From contig CM025850.1 of the NCBI GenBank assembly GCA_003952965.2, forward strand, positions 279,551 through 343,550: a stretch of DNA of 64,000 nucleotides. The letters are read 5' to 3'. The DNA is from Morella rubra. Lineage: Eukaryota > Streptophyta > Magnoliopsida > Fagales > Myricaceae. Every line of letters begins with the position of its first letter. Position 1 is the first letter of the stretch. The position numbers and the translations under genes were made by a program. Positions 50,801-63,600 of this stretch are shown in pieces. The notes under the pieces were generated by a model. It was not told the DNA's origin. It saw only the letters and a program-made list of their open reading frames with translations, and did no database searches.

Positions 50801-53350
50801 CTGGGCCTGTTCATAAGCGATATTCTTTGTAGGGCTTTCGGCTGCCTTCCTTTATTTTTGGGCTAAGGCTAGCTTTCCTAAGTCAGTTCCAGAGTGCATG
50901 AGTGAATCTTGATCTGTATTCAAGGTATGCCCTTTCCAGTTCTGTTAGAATATTGACTTCGGTTAAGCTGAGGTTAGCGAAGTCAATCCTTTGCTTGGGT
51001 CCTTGGAGGTCGGAGATCAGAGCGCTGTGTTTAAGTCGTCTGGCCGTAAGAAAGACTTTATCTGCGCCAGTAAGAGTAAGAGCTTGAGAAGAAGGGAAAG
51101 AGGAAGAAGTATTCAAATCATTCACTCCTTTCCCTTTAGGAAAGCTTTACTTTATTCTTTCTTTATATACTTACTATTAAAGACAATACTTTATAAGACT
51201 TAGCTGATAAAAGTAAGATTGAGAACTATGAATAGTAGGAATAGTCTAAAGCAGTGGTTAACTAGAAGAAGAGTCAAAGACTTTTTCCTAGCCGCTGATG
51301 GAGACAATGTGGGACCTCGTGCTCAGCTGGTTAAGCCGGTTGCTCTTTTAGAGAAACCTAATTTCCTGAACATTGCCTCGGTAGAAGCAAACCCAACTAA
51401 TACGCAAGCCCATCTCCCGATACAATCAAATCAAAGCAAAGCAAAAGTGCCTTGCGGCTGTCGCGCCTCTCTCTCTGTCTCTGTACCTTGTGTTTGTCCT
51501 TGTTGTTGAAGATTACTAGGAGTATTTCTATTCCTTCCTCCGATCACATACTGCACATACTTTGTTTGATCAAATTCCCCCTTTTTTTCGGGGTGTTCGG
51601 TTTTCTAGGTGTTTTGCCTTTATTTACTTGTTTTTGTACGCCCAGCTTCACGTTGACTAGAGACATCCGAAGCTTTTCCTGGTGCGTCGTGCGTCCTCCG
51701 AGTCCTCTCTCTCCCTCTGTGGTTACCATATTTCTTATTTTTTTTTTAATATCACTCCTCCCACTCGCCCCTTCAGTACAAGGTGAATCGGACTCAGCCA
51801 TCTCGAGATCAACGGGATTAGAAAAGCTCATAGGAGAAGGCGATCCAGGACCTAGCGAGGGGAGAGCGATAATCATAGAGACATATATTCAACCTAAAAA
51901 AAAATCTTATGGGCGCATCGGAGAATGCAGAGACCACTATCAGTAGTATATGCCTTTCCTGGGAAAAGACCTAGAACATACTTCTTAAAAAGGGCGAAAC
52001 TTACATGAACGGCCACGGATAGAATGACGAGAAGGGACAGCTGTTCATACTGCCACGGGGGATACAAATGGGTTCCGCTCTTCACCTTAGCTATGTGAGT
52101 GCGCGGTACAAAGGCCTACATTTGAGAGGCATTGCCTATAGCACCTGACTTGATAGCGCAGGCACAAGACCTTTTGAATGCACACTTTGAATATCACCAT
52201 TAAAATGAGACTTTGGAAACTGACTCGTAAGAACATAATAGTCTCCTTACTTAGTCTCACTCATATGTACTCCACTTTCTTAGTGTTTAGATCAAGGCAC
52301 CTATATTATATTATTTAGATAATTTCTTCTCAAGATGCCTATTCGGATGCCCATAGAGAGGGGGGATTCGAAGTAGGTCAGGTCAAATAGAGCCGTCTTT
52401 GAAAGCTGTCCAATCGGTCTAACCAATCCTCTAGTGGAAGAGTAATAATACGGTAAACAGGAGCAAGAAAGGGGCTGCCATTAGTTAGCTGCAAGGGATG
52501 AGAGAGGCCTTTTCCGGGTAAGAGATGAATGAGGCCTTACGAGGGCTCTTTCCCACTTAATAGATTCATTCCTTCGTTACGGCGGTTGAGGGTACCTGCC
52601 GTTCAGAGATGCTATCAGAGTAGGAAAGTTAGCCAAGTTATCCTGCCTAGTTTAGATAAAGCACCCCTTATCGCCCCACGGCATCTGGTTAGGACACACA
52701 GCGTATTCTATTCCGAAATAGCGGATTCTATAACAGCATTCTGCCTTTTCGAAGACAGAGCACTCGTGGCACACACGCTATATCCGCGAGGATTCCAAGT
52801 GTTCTAATTCATCTCGTTACAGAAGATCTCCCACATCGAACATGCAACTGCTTGTCGCATACTCCTGCTACTCCGACCTACGCTTCTCACATCGCATCCT
52901 TGGTCCTTAAACGACGGTATATTCTATTTTCCGGGTTCTATGAGCGTAAATGGAGACACTTCCCCCTTCTTCGACATATGAATATGCCTCGCCTCGAAGA
53001 TAAAGAAATCCTGAGTAAGGAGAGAGATTCTCCACACGAACGAACGACCCGTCAGGTTCGAACTGACATAGGTGAATCGGACCAACACCTATCTTACACC
53101 AACAAGGAGTCGCTTTAGTTACGCAGTTCGGTTAGCAGGCAGGCCGCCTTCCTACATCTGCGGGCCCACCGGTAAAAAGAGTCCTCTATCCGGACTCCCC
53201 CTAGACCTCTGTCTGGCCTAGGGAACTTCTCTAAGCTCGAGAGCTCCTGGCTCCTCACTTAAAGCGTAACCGGCTCACCTCCCCCCATCCCCTTTGGAAA
53301 CAAGCCAAACCAAAGCAAACTAACGATGAGAAAGTCTCATGGTACGTCCG

Positions 53351-54343
53351 CTAGTCTCTTGGATTACGTTCCCAATCGGAAATGCTGACAGCTAAGTCGA
53401 TGTCGAGTCTCGAATTCTTATTCTGAAATGAATCCGAGTTCCTGTACATCTCCTCCATAATTTGAAGGATCTTCATCCGCTTTTCTGGGGAAGCTCTTTC
53501 GAGCCTAAGATCCTCCCAAAGTCGTTCTATAATGTCAGAGCGGGTTCTCCGCCCTTTGATTTTATAGAAAACGCTTTGAATATGGTTTTTTAACCACGAA
53601 GGACTAGGAGCTTCCGGCCCCATGACCTCGGTTGGTGGATTTCTTGCTTCGTGTCCCCCCTGGTTTTGGTCGACGGCGGGCGGACCCTGGTTTGGGGCCG
53701 AAGATGAGATCTCCGAAGAAAGCCATTTCTCAATCCACGAGCCACTCCACGTGGATGAGGTTGATGGTTCGTGGGCGGCCTCCCTTAAGGCGGGGGCCCG
53801 GGCTGTGGATGGTTCGGGGGCAGAATCTCTTTCCTTATCATCTGATAAGTTTAGATATTGCCGCCAATTGCCAGAGTTTGAAGATGTGACTTCTTTGTCG
53901 CCCCCCGAACCCCCTGAGGGAGCCATCATGTTACACCAGCCCCCGCTATTATCCCCCAGAACCAGAAGACCTTCCACTAGGAGACCAAACCACCCAAGCC
54001 TAGAAAAGAGGAAGCGGATCCCCTTTGCCAGTAGCATGGAGTTGAGTTTTTGAAGGACGAGATCTAAAAAAAGGCCAACCCCTAGAAATGATGCCAAGTA
54101 GAATAAAAGAAGTAAGCAGAAAAAGATCGAAATTATGACCAACATTCGAAGACTTTTTTGAATCATATCAGCACTCTCATAGAGTTGAGTCTGGCTTACT
54201 ACACTCAACTCAGTTCGCATGGACCTTATCACATTCGTTTCCCTCTTGTTTCGGCCGGGAAACTTGCCTTTTGTTTTTTGGGGGATGCAGTTTCTCATTC
54301 GGAAAAATGAATCTTTTATCGCTCCTTGTTCGCGGAGCGGCAT
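53351..54343 (-). CDS. Hypothetical membrane protein of plant-mitochondrial type, 330 codons
   Basis: This is the longest open frame of the right half. I take the ATG at 54343 (MPLREQGAIKDSFFRMRNC); the frame is open upstream to a TTG at 54433, past a run of A. Layout: a basic N-terminal part; a strong membrane segment at about residues 65-90 (MLVIISIFFCLLLLFYLASF), continued by a hydrophobic LFLDLVL stretch; a second hydrophobic stretch at about 108-130 (FSRLGWFGLLVEGLLVLG); then a long hydrophilic, Ser/Pro/Glu-rich region and a charged C-terminal helix-like region (RRTRSDIIERLWEDLRLE). I recognise no enzyme domain. From memory it resembles hypothetical ORFs annotated in angiosperm mitochondrial genomes; I cannot confirm that here. 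If the locus is a nuclear insert, the frame is probably not expressed. Its intact length suggests either true mitochondrial DNA or a recent transfer. Confidence 0.55.
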   Translation of the reverse strand: MPLREQGAIKDSFFRMRNCIPQKTKGKFPGRNKRETNVIRSMRTELSVVSQTQLYESADMIQKSLRMLVIISIFFCLLLLFYLASFLGVGLFLDLVLQKLNSMLLAKGIRFLFSRLGWFGLLVEGLLVLGDNSGGWCNMMAPSGGSGGDKEVTSSNSGNWRQYLNLSDDKERDSAPEPSTARAPALREAAHEPSTSSTWSGSWIEKWLSSEISSSAPNQGPPAVDQNQGGHEARNPPTEVMGPEAPSPSWLKNHIQSVFYKIKGRRTRSDIIERLWEDLRLERASPEKRMKILQIMEEMYRNSDSFQNKNSRLDIDLAVSISDWERNPRD

Positions 54344-57300
54344 ACCAAAAAAAAAATAAAAGTTGGATAGTAAATGACGTGATGATTGGGGGCCAGCGTC
54401 CCCAACCAAGGCTTGTCCGCGGTTGCGTCCCAAGTTCTAAAGAAGGAATGTAACAGAGATAACCTCACTTAACACTCACAAAAACCCAAGATAGACGACT
54501 TTTCGTTCCTACGCAATATCTTGAAATTTAAAAGCAGCAATAAAGAAAGTTGCACGGTGCCGATCCGTATAATCCTGGATTTCAGGCTATTCCCATATCT
54601 TCGAATCGTCTTCTATCCTTCGAAATAAACCTTAAGAAAGATAGAGGACAAGCGTTCACCCGCTCAACGCACAAGAAAGAAGAGACGTCCTGAGAAGTAG
54701 GGCCAGGAGAGAGAAATTTAGATGGGCCGGGCCAACAAACAACGCAGGATGTTTAAAGTAGGCTTCATGTAAAGTAAGGCAGCTGTCTCGATCCTATGGA
54801 ACATAAGCTATATCACAGAGAGGACTGTGAGTAGATCATGACCGGAGGGGACGACCAGAGAAAGGTAGCGCAATCCATCTCTGCGCTTGAATGAAGGAGA
54901 ATCCGTTCGCTCGGGTCTGCATCCGAGTTCTTTATTCCTGCCCCTACATTTTACCGGGTTCTCAATACGTTAGGTCTCTCGGGGAGGTTGCTTCCTAAGA
55001 AGCATTTGCTTGCCGTTCTTTTAAGTTCCTCCCAGATACATGGCTTACATACCCGGCTCAACATTCTTGGAAAACAATCGAATCGAGGGTCCGGAGGCAT
55101 CTTCCATTCATATCGATTTGGGTTTTTCCATTCTAGCTGACGTGCTTGAGTGAGCCATATGGGCGGGAGGGGTCATCTCCTATCGTTAACTGCGTTATTG
55201 AAAACGATATGGCTTACAATGCGCGCTTTGGCCCAAGCGCGCCACTCATCTTTTTTTTATATGAGTGACTGCTGCTCAATGTTCTATATTTCATGCTATT
55301 GGCATACATATGAACATAAAGGCAGCCTCCTTAGTTAGCTCATGAATCAACATATGAACTATTGCGCTAAGTGGTCGCAAAGTAATTAGGCGGCAGATTT
55401 CATCCCACGTTCTCCCGAAGGCAAAGGGGCAAGACAGCTACGACCAAGCCACCTCCGGCCCCCGTGCCTCTACTGGTACTTCGTCCAGAACCCGGGAGTT
55501 CGTCCAGCTGTGCCGGGAAGCAAAGCGAACCCAATATAGCCTTTCTCCCGCGCAAGTCAACTATGAAAAGCAAGCAGAGAGATCGACTTGTCTTTGTTGC
55601 TCTCCATCCATTCTATCCAACCTATGCTAGTAAGCAGAGAAGAAACTACCTTTTTTTTTGGCTTCTTCAATAGTTTAAATGCTATCGCCCTATTCATTTC
55701 ATTTTTTTACTCGCTCCTTCCTCGTCTTCGTTGAGTCATTAAGCTCGGTCTATCCGTCTCATGACCTATCATGTATCTTTGACGAGCCATCAAGATTGAT
55801 CTCGACATTCTGCCTACGCCCCTGCTACTTGGTTCCATCTCATTAGGCGGCTGATTGCCATTGCTTTTGTCGGCCCCCCCCGTTTCCTCCTAGTTCCGAT
55901 TGCTTTCTGCTACTACCTAACTACCATCTACAGGCTTCCTCTATTCCCAATACCATCTTGTACTTGCTTGTATAAGTCTAAAGGAGGAATAGCTGCGGGG
56001 GAAACGAAGAAAGAAATATCTTTCGTTTTTTCTATTAGACGAAATTTTCATAAACAAAGCGTTCAAGTGGGCGGGTTTGCTTCAGCGGGGATGGGACATT
56101 ATAAACGTAATAAGATAGCCTTTTACTCTTGAAAATGCCACCCGCCTTTTGGCTAAAGAATCTCTCATTGAATTCACCAGCTATCGATCTTCTGCGACTG
56201 ACCTTAGGACTATCCCGCTCCTCTCCTTCGAGTCGAGACTCCTCGCCATCCGGTGGTTGATGCCGGAAGCCAAGAGGCGCAGGAGTGATAGGCGGATAAT
56301 TGTCATCTATGGAAATAGCCCCACCTATAAAGTCCCATCCCCTTTCATCCGATTTCTCGGGCTTCAAAGATTCTATTGATGGTTGAATCGTTCACTCCTC
56401 GGTAGAGCCAGAAAAAAGAGAATGAAGAAGGGGTGGGAAAGGAGGAGGCCTCTTCTTATGCTTGTCCTGCCATGCCATTCATTCCTCCATAGAGGGAATC
56501 TTCCTTTGCATTCATTGATTCCTTCCCACATATCTGGTACCACAAGTATCCATCAATCTACTAAGTATCTCCAATTCACGGGATACGAATGAGCCGTAGA
56601 GCCTACTATCCCCACCACCAGGATCGATAGAGGATTATCCGATTCATCAATCCCTGCTGCTTCATCGGATGGATCGAGGCTGGAATGAATGCTTGAATGT
56701 TAGTGAAGTGGGGAACAGGATATGAGAGATTCCCAGTCACTACCGAATCGAACTAAATAAGATAAGGCATAGGGTTTTAGGTCGAGCGAATAGGGGATCG
56801 GCAAGCGGGGGTGAAGGAACTATTCTTTGACTCCACAGCTTGAGTACTGACTCGGTCGCTCTACTGATACACCTGCAGCGCGTCTTGCTTCTTTATACTT
56901 TCCACTGTCTTACATCCTGACGTCGCTGGACGTGCACGCGAGACGCGCACCTCTTGTCTCCATAGGGCTAATATTCCGGTGTACTGGATCGATCGAGTAC
57001 TCGGATTCTTCAGGAATCTTCTTCGTTCTGCTGACCATCTCTGGAACCTCGCTGGAGGCCCGGAAACTGCAATCTGATATACCTTCTCACATCTAAAGAA
57101 TGAAGTTACAGGTAAACCATCATGATCTTCACCTTCATCTAGTGGTCGCGATATCGGCTAACTGCACAACAGCAGTTCAAGCAGTCAACATAACTTGCTT
57201 CCTTGCGATCGATCGTCTCACGGTTTGGTTTAGTCTAGGCCTAGCACATCCCTAGGCATTGACAATGGGATTTTGAAACTTTAGGAGCTCTCTAAACTCC

Positions 57301-58129
57301 TAGGAAGAATCTCTCCATGTGAAGCATTTGAAGTTTGAGACGATAAGCAGACCCAGAGGTCTGTAAACATCGAGTGGCCATTCAGCAAAGCCAACTCTTT
57401 TGACTTGTTTGGGGCTAGCCTTCTCATAACTTTGCATCCGCTCCATCTCCTTAATAGGGCGTTCCCGCCATTCATCAGTTTAGAACTCCTCAATCTTTAT
57501 CTGATTTACGACCACCTGAAGTTTGCCTTGTTGTTGGTGACACTAATCTGCCAATTGTTAGGGCAAGTACTCATTGCGCGTAAGAGGTCTTGCCGGTCCT
57601 ATACCAATAGGCCTAGAAATCTCATAACCTGGGGATGCCCACAATATTAAGAAACTCCGGATCACATTAATCAAGCGAATCCACTGCTTCTTCTAGTGAT
57701 GCTTAAACCGGCTCTGTGGGATCTACAACTGCTGCTGGCTCTGGTTCCTCACCACCTAGTTGCCCGAAGCCGGCCTTGCCCCCTATCCTTTATTGATTTT
57801 TCCTCTCCCTTCCGCTCTTTCTTTTTTTCTATCTGAAGCTGGAAACGAAAGGAAAGAAAGAGATTTGATTCAAAGTCACGATCCCGCAAAGCAGCTTGAA
57901 CTGAACCCGGGCTATCAACGTGAACGAGAGAAAAACAAACCCCATTACTCGATCAGGGGATCTAAGCCACTGCTCTATTCCCGACTCGAAATCCATAAAG
58001 GACTTTAAGGGAGAACTGCTCTCTCTATCTCAGCTGCTTTCCCTACTACCGGCGCAAGAGGGACTTTTTCTCTATTACATAACCTCTCTCTGATCTCCAA
58101 ACCCCTTTTTTTTCTCTCTAAAGATTTTT
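54344..58129. other. Unassigned mitochondrial-like spacer
   Basis: Only short open frames; the longest is about 110 codons on the minus strand near 56,035-56,367 and has no ATG at its open end. No domain, RNA gene or repeat recognised. Composition is the same as in the triplicated segment. Confidence 0.45.
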
Positions 58130-60370
58130 GCTGAGGAGGAGTTCCCGATAATCCCATCATCAGGTTTCTCGGAGGCTTCTACCCCGGTTATCTCTCCTGA
58201 AATCACTCCACTTCCATCTCCGAGAAGTGTATCCGACAAATTTATTCCTAAAACGGTGTCAGTTATGGTCGCAGCAGCTGATGCTGCCTCCACATCAAAC
58301 TTTTTTCCTCCACCTGCTAACAAGACTATAGAGGAAGAGCTGGCACAACTGCAGAGGCGATTGGAAGAAAAAGAAGCTGAAGTTGCCAATTTGACGGCAC
58401 GTATGGTTGGTGTGAACAATCAAGCCCAACAAGTGGCGGGCCAAGCTCAACAAGTGGTTGGTCAGACCCAACAACCAACGGGGGCACCTATTCCGTAGTT
58501 TTTGGGTAGTATACCCCAAATGCCACCACCACCTATGATGCCAATTCCCTAAACTTCACCAGACCCGCTCACGATCTACTAAAGGGGTAAATCCGGCTTC
58601 TAAAAATTACCCGGGTTATGAAACAATGCCGAATAGTATTACGGAGCTGCGAGATTTCATTCTCAAGAACGTTCAAGATTTCCATCACCACGTGTCTCGT
58701 CCATCTTATCGGTATCGTAAACCCTATCCGGCTTGGATCGATAGTGTACCATTTCCGCCTGGGTGTGTAATGCCTTAATTCTGTATGTTCAACGCTTTGG
58801 GCAACCCAGAGCAAGACTTGGCACACTTTCTTTCCCGTTGCGGGGAGACCTCTAAGAATGGAGCATTATGTCTTCGACAATTTGTGCAATCACTCGAAGG
58901 AGATGCCTTTGTATGATATAGCAAGCTGCCTCCTGGGTTAATCCCTGATTGGGATAGATAGTCTTGTGGCTCGGTTTCACAAACACTTCTACAGTACCCA
59001 CAGGAGTGTAGGCGTGACAGAATTGACGGAAGCCAAGCAGCGTCAACACGAGTCTGTTGATGACTTTATCGCCATATGGATAAATCTGGAACTCTCCTGT
59101 GAGCAAGAGTTCTTCGAAGCGCAACAACTTAAGATGTGCATCAATTGCTTCAGATATGAGTTGTCTCACATCTTGGCTTCTCAAACAATCAATACTTTTG
59201 AAGAACTATGTTCAAAAGCACATGATCTGGAAGCCCAGATTTTTAGAAAGAAAGGGAAGAAGGAAGAGGGTAAGGCTGGAACGTCTGCTACGATTGCAAT
59301 GGTGGAGACAAACAAAGCCAATAAAGCACCTGTCTTGCTGAAAGCGCAGGCAAAAGGAAAAGAGAAGGAGAAAGAAAAAGGTAAAGGGAATGTTAAGACC
59401 CTAAAAGAACAAAAAGAAAAAGAATATTCCTTTCGAAATGAGGATGTTGAAGATTTCTTCACATCTTTATTAGAGCAAGGGTTGATCGAGCTTCCCGAAC
59501 CTAAGAGACCGGGTGAGGTGGGACGAGTAGGAGATCCCAAATACTAAAAATTCCATCGGGTTCTTTTTCATCCGATAGAAGATTGTTGAGTTCTTAAAGA
59601 TCAGATCCAAAAGTTATTAAATGATGGTGTCATTGAAATAGACCCTCCTAAGCAACCTGTGGTCACCTCAAATCCGGTATTTGTAATAGTTGGAGATATT
59701 CTTTGCCCGATAGCTGAGATCTCGCCAAGCATAGCCTATTCTAGCACCGGAAGAGCAATTTCAGAGGAAGAAAAAATCTCAAAATATGATTCAAAATATA
59801 TTCAAGGAGAATGGAGCACTCGTGTTAGCCGAAGGAGTAGGAAGCGCCAAGGACGATTGATTGCTATGCAGGCGGCCCTTGAGACGAGGTTATATCAAAA
59901 AGAAAAGAATAAGCATCGTCAGAACGATCCGAAGAAAGTAGGCAGGGGGCAAAGACCAAAGAAAGAGCAAAGGAATTCAGACTCACCTAGTGAGTATATG
60001 GATTTCGTGTCTAAGTTTCCAATAACTCTAAGGGAGTTTATGCCACCTGAGTTAATGGACATCCCAGGCATTGAAAGCCTGTCATGTCAGGTAATTCAAG
60101 TGCTTGATGACTCGGCATATCCAAGTCACATAGCACCTACTCTCCCTATAGATGAGTAATGGGAAGCTCTCAAGATGAACAATGAAGCTTTGTATTCTGA
60201 TCGAACAAAAAAAGAGTCTACGAACCAGGGGAAGAATTTAATGTACAAGTTACTGATGATTTCGTAGAACTTGTGACAAAGGAAGAAATGGGGAAATTGC
60301 CTGAAGAAGTTGACAATAAAGAGGTGATGCCTTTATAGAGGAGGGTAGCTAAGGGTGTGGATGAAAAATG
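58130..60370 (+). mobile_element. Ty3/gypsy gag fossil
   Basis: Parts in order: an N-terminal Ser/Pro-rich leader, a short coiled-coil-like region with EEELAQLQRRLEEKEAEV, the retrotransposon gag domain (PF03732-type words such as VARFHKHFYSTHRSVGVTEL and ESVDDFIAIW), a Lys/Glu-rich spacer and a downstream region ending at about 60,160. No integrase, reverse transcriptase or LTR was found with it. It is old and broken. It differs from the integrase fossil in the triplicated segment, and I cannot say whether both come from one family. Confidence 0.8.
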
Positions 60371-60389
60371 AGAGATAGACAGGCCACTT

Positions 60390-60690
60390 CACCTCAGGAT
60401 ACATCCAACGATGCACAAGAATCAGATTCCGACCAACTCTGGAACTCCAGAGAACCAAACAAGGCCTGCTTTTCCTCTCTTTAAGTACGGTTACCTATTT
60501 TCACATCCTGATTGGGTTAACAACATCTCTTATCCACCAGGATATGTAATTCCCTATTTTAAAGTGTACGACAGAGAAGGAAAGCCATACGAACATTTGG
60601 TACTCTTCCTTCATCGATGTGGAGATAGAGCCAGAAGTGAGGCTTCAACAAAGCAGCAAGTGGTCATGGTTAATGAGCCATAAGCCAAGG
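60390..60690 (+). mobile_element. Second, diverged Ty3/gypsy gag fragment
   Basis: A short piece with PPGYVIPYFKVYDREGKPYE and FLHRCGDRARSEAS. The first gag fossil has a counterpart about 1.8 kb upstream (near 58,740-58,850) with the same PPG-x-V-x-P and FL-x-RCG pattern. So this is a separate, related fragment and not the continuation of the first one. It is short and incomplete. Confidence 0.6.
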
Positions 60691-63600
60691 TGACGATAAA
60701 CGGTAGTTGCAGGTGGTGACTCTGAAGTGCGAGATGCTGAGCTTCGACCATTCCCGTCTGGTCTAATCGCATTTGAGGACTTCTAGTTCCTATCCGCGTT
60801 CAGCCTTACGGCGTGAAACGAATCTCCAGCATTGGTCACCATAAGGCGCATCGCGAAAAAGTGCAGGAAGGCCAGTCCGGGTTCCGCCGATGTGGCCCAG
60901 ATGATTCAATAGCCAGTGTACAAAGTTGTAAATCCTTTGGACGATATTCGGATGGGGGTCACCTTGATTCACGGTTTTTGCTCAACTCAACAATGACTCC
61001 TCCCTTGCTTCTTAGGTCGTTCGATTTCTAGGCGAGGGTGGACCGGTACAACCGGGGTCACACGGGTGCAGAGGAAAAGGATTTCACGGGCAGAAAGGCG
61101 AAGGGAAGTTCGGAAAAGCCTAGCAGACGGGACTATCAACCCCTTTCTATTAAGACCTCGGCATCTTCCTTACCCCCTACGAAAAATTTACCCCTATTTT
61201 GAAGAGGAAAGCTCCCAGGTTCCGCATCTTAAAAAAGTGCATGACCAGATTGGAAGCACTGAGGTTAATTCGCAATGGGCTAACTCACCCAGCCATGATG
61301 CATGACAGAAGAGAGCGAGCACAAAATGGAGTTTCCCTCTTGGGTGAGGCTCACGTCCGGAAAGAATCTTTTTCAAGACTTTCTCCCCTATGTTGAACTT
61401 TCCCGTGCATTCCAAAATGCGGCATAGCGAGCTTCGGTCCCAGCCCGCTTGCTGTCTCCTGGAATGGCCTGACTGACATCCCCGAATGGTATGATGGGCA
61501 TTGTCTTTCCTCTTTTTATCGAGGTCCACGGGCCGTAACCAACAATATCAACTAAATAAGCGGTTGTGAGCGAGTGTAGGACCTCCTATTCTTGCCCGGG
61601 GGTGACAACTCCAGCCCTAACCGTGGTGGGTTATAAAAGCCCCCACTCTTACTTTCCTTCCAAGCCTACCCACCGCCCTCTTTACCAGAACCGAACATGG
61701 AGCCTTAGCTTCCTGCGCTCCCTGCAATCAGTCAGCCAGCAGGGGTGGCAGTTATGGTACCCCTTTTGGGGGCTGACGGTACTCCTTTGGGTGGATGTCA
61801 GGGAGAAGCTCTTAAATATTCCAAATTAATGCACGGCTCTTCCCCGTCACAAAGACTCCCCGCTGTCTTGTTGTCCCTCGTACGCGTATCACACACGGGG
61901 ACATTGGACGCCGGCAAACATGCCTTAAATAAAACATCTGGAAATGGTCATACAAACGTTCTATCTACCTAGGGGCCTTTCTCATTCAGTGGTAAACCTT
62001 ACCAAGACTAGTTGCCTCAACGAATTGATATGCTTTTGCTTTTTGTGACACCGGCGAATGCTGAATACGGAGGAATACAATGAAATCAGAACAAAGCAGG
62101 TAGACCAAGCAAGCTTACAGAATTCGGGGAATTAAAACTCAGAATAAGCTCTTTTGACCAATTAGCACGTTTGGTAGCCAGAAAGAGGATATCATAGAAA
62201 GCATTCACAGTAGTTTCTACGGTCACTGATCAAAAGCACATTCATTCAGTAAGGGATTTCTCCTCAAAGTAGTGTAAGCTAGCTCAATTCGCCTCATTGA
62301 TTCCTTCTACAAGCCTGAAATCTCGACTCCTCCTTTCTTTCTGAGCCCAGCCACATTTCCATTTGGTTATGCTATACGCTAGTACTTGTTTCGGGGGCAG
62401 GCCATAGACCTACTAAGTCGCTAGCTATATATATATAATTTGCTCAAGTGTGAAAGCGGAAGGTCCCGCACATAAAAAATCTTCCACTTCAGAGACCCTT
62501 TAAAGCCTTTGATTACGTGGTCAAGACCCGGTACTACGGGTATGAGATGTGGCAGAAAATACCCAGAAATGGGTGTAGAATCAACTCGCAGAAATGCCCG
62601 GTCAAAGAAGGGCTTGCTAGAACTCTGAAGAAAGACTTAAAGCAGAGCTTTCTCACTGACTCAGGAAAGGCTCAATCATCAGAAATGGTTCGAGGAGAGC
62701 TTCAATCGAAAAAAAGCCTACTTATTCTACTCGAAAACCCTATTAGACAGTAGTGGCAAGCACAGCAGAAAGGAGCTTTCCTAGATGTCAGGCGGGGAAT
62801 CCTCGTTGTGTACTACCTAGCCGACTCTCTTAGTGTATCACCGGAGTCTATCTAATGTCTCCTAATGCAGCTACGAAGGGCAATGCTTTTTTGTGGAAAC
62901 CGGGCACTGAAAGAGATATTTCAATGGATACTTCAAAAGCACTAACTAAGGAGGAAGCGCCCCAAGCATGGTCTGAAATCATACCATTAGGCTTCCTTCC
63001 AGTGGTTGCTCTGGTTCCTTCCTCCTGCAATGAGGCAGATCGCTGAGGAAGCTATTTCCTAACCAGAAAACGAGAAAGGGAACCTAATGTTCCACCCATT
63101 GACTGGCAAAAGTAGTGAGAAAACCCCCATTTCTTTAGCAAAGAATGAACAACATTGAGCTAGCACGTCAGACTTGGCTGTCTACTTGAGGGAAGGTGTG
63201 AATCCTGTCTTCTTTGAACAGCAATCGCGTAATCATTCTCGCCTCTTATTGTCGGGTTTGGCTAGCCCATTTCCTTTCAGTATAAACTAGAGTTGTTAGT
63301 TTGCTAGAACAGGGCTTTTTTATTAGGAAACCTATGAAAAGTGAACCGGATATCCCCTGCTTCAGAAGTTGGATTTGGAATTACTATACTACAACCTTTG
63401 CTCCTGACCTACCAAGCGCTAAGCGTACCTACATTAATATACTTTCAGACATAGCTCCAGATGGTGTTCATTCTAGTTCTTTTGCAACTGATTATGAAAC
63501 TAATTTCGCAGTATAGGGAGGTGGGTTTAAAGACGGAAAGGAAGAAAAAAGCTCAACGCGCACCAGAGACTGATGAGGCATAGGATGGATCCGCTTCAAC

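Larger units (their letters stand above)
42992..53142 (+). repeat. Copy A'' of the triplicated segment
   Basis: Same orientation as A and inverted to A' (paired positions sum to 85,944). One extra T in the run at about 51,738-51,747 (ten T against nine in A and A') joins two reading frames but nothing recognisable. Only this copy continues without a break into further single-copy DNA to the right, so it is the best candidate for the ancestral arrangement. Confidence 0.93.

Noticed and set aside
51452-51946. 164-codon open frame in A''
   Set aside because: It exists only because of one extra T in a homopolymer; the same sequence is split in A and A'. The residues look like low-complexity spacer.
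53047-53142. Full tRNA gene around the TTCGAAC T-loop on the minus strand
   Set aside because: The bases after the T-arm (GGGTCGT) find no 5' acceptor partner at the right distance, and there is no D-arm or normal seven-base anticodon loop.
22926-53142. The long inverted arms as terminal repeats of a giant DNA transposon
   Set aside because: The arms touch almost without spacer, no transposase or target duplication is seen, and a third copy follows in forward orientation.
61300-61420. Group II intron domains V and VI
   Set aside because: Only one word resembles domain V. The opposite strand of the stem and the bulged A of domain VI could not be placed, and no exons are recognisable beside it.
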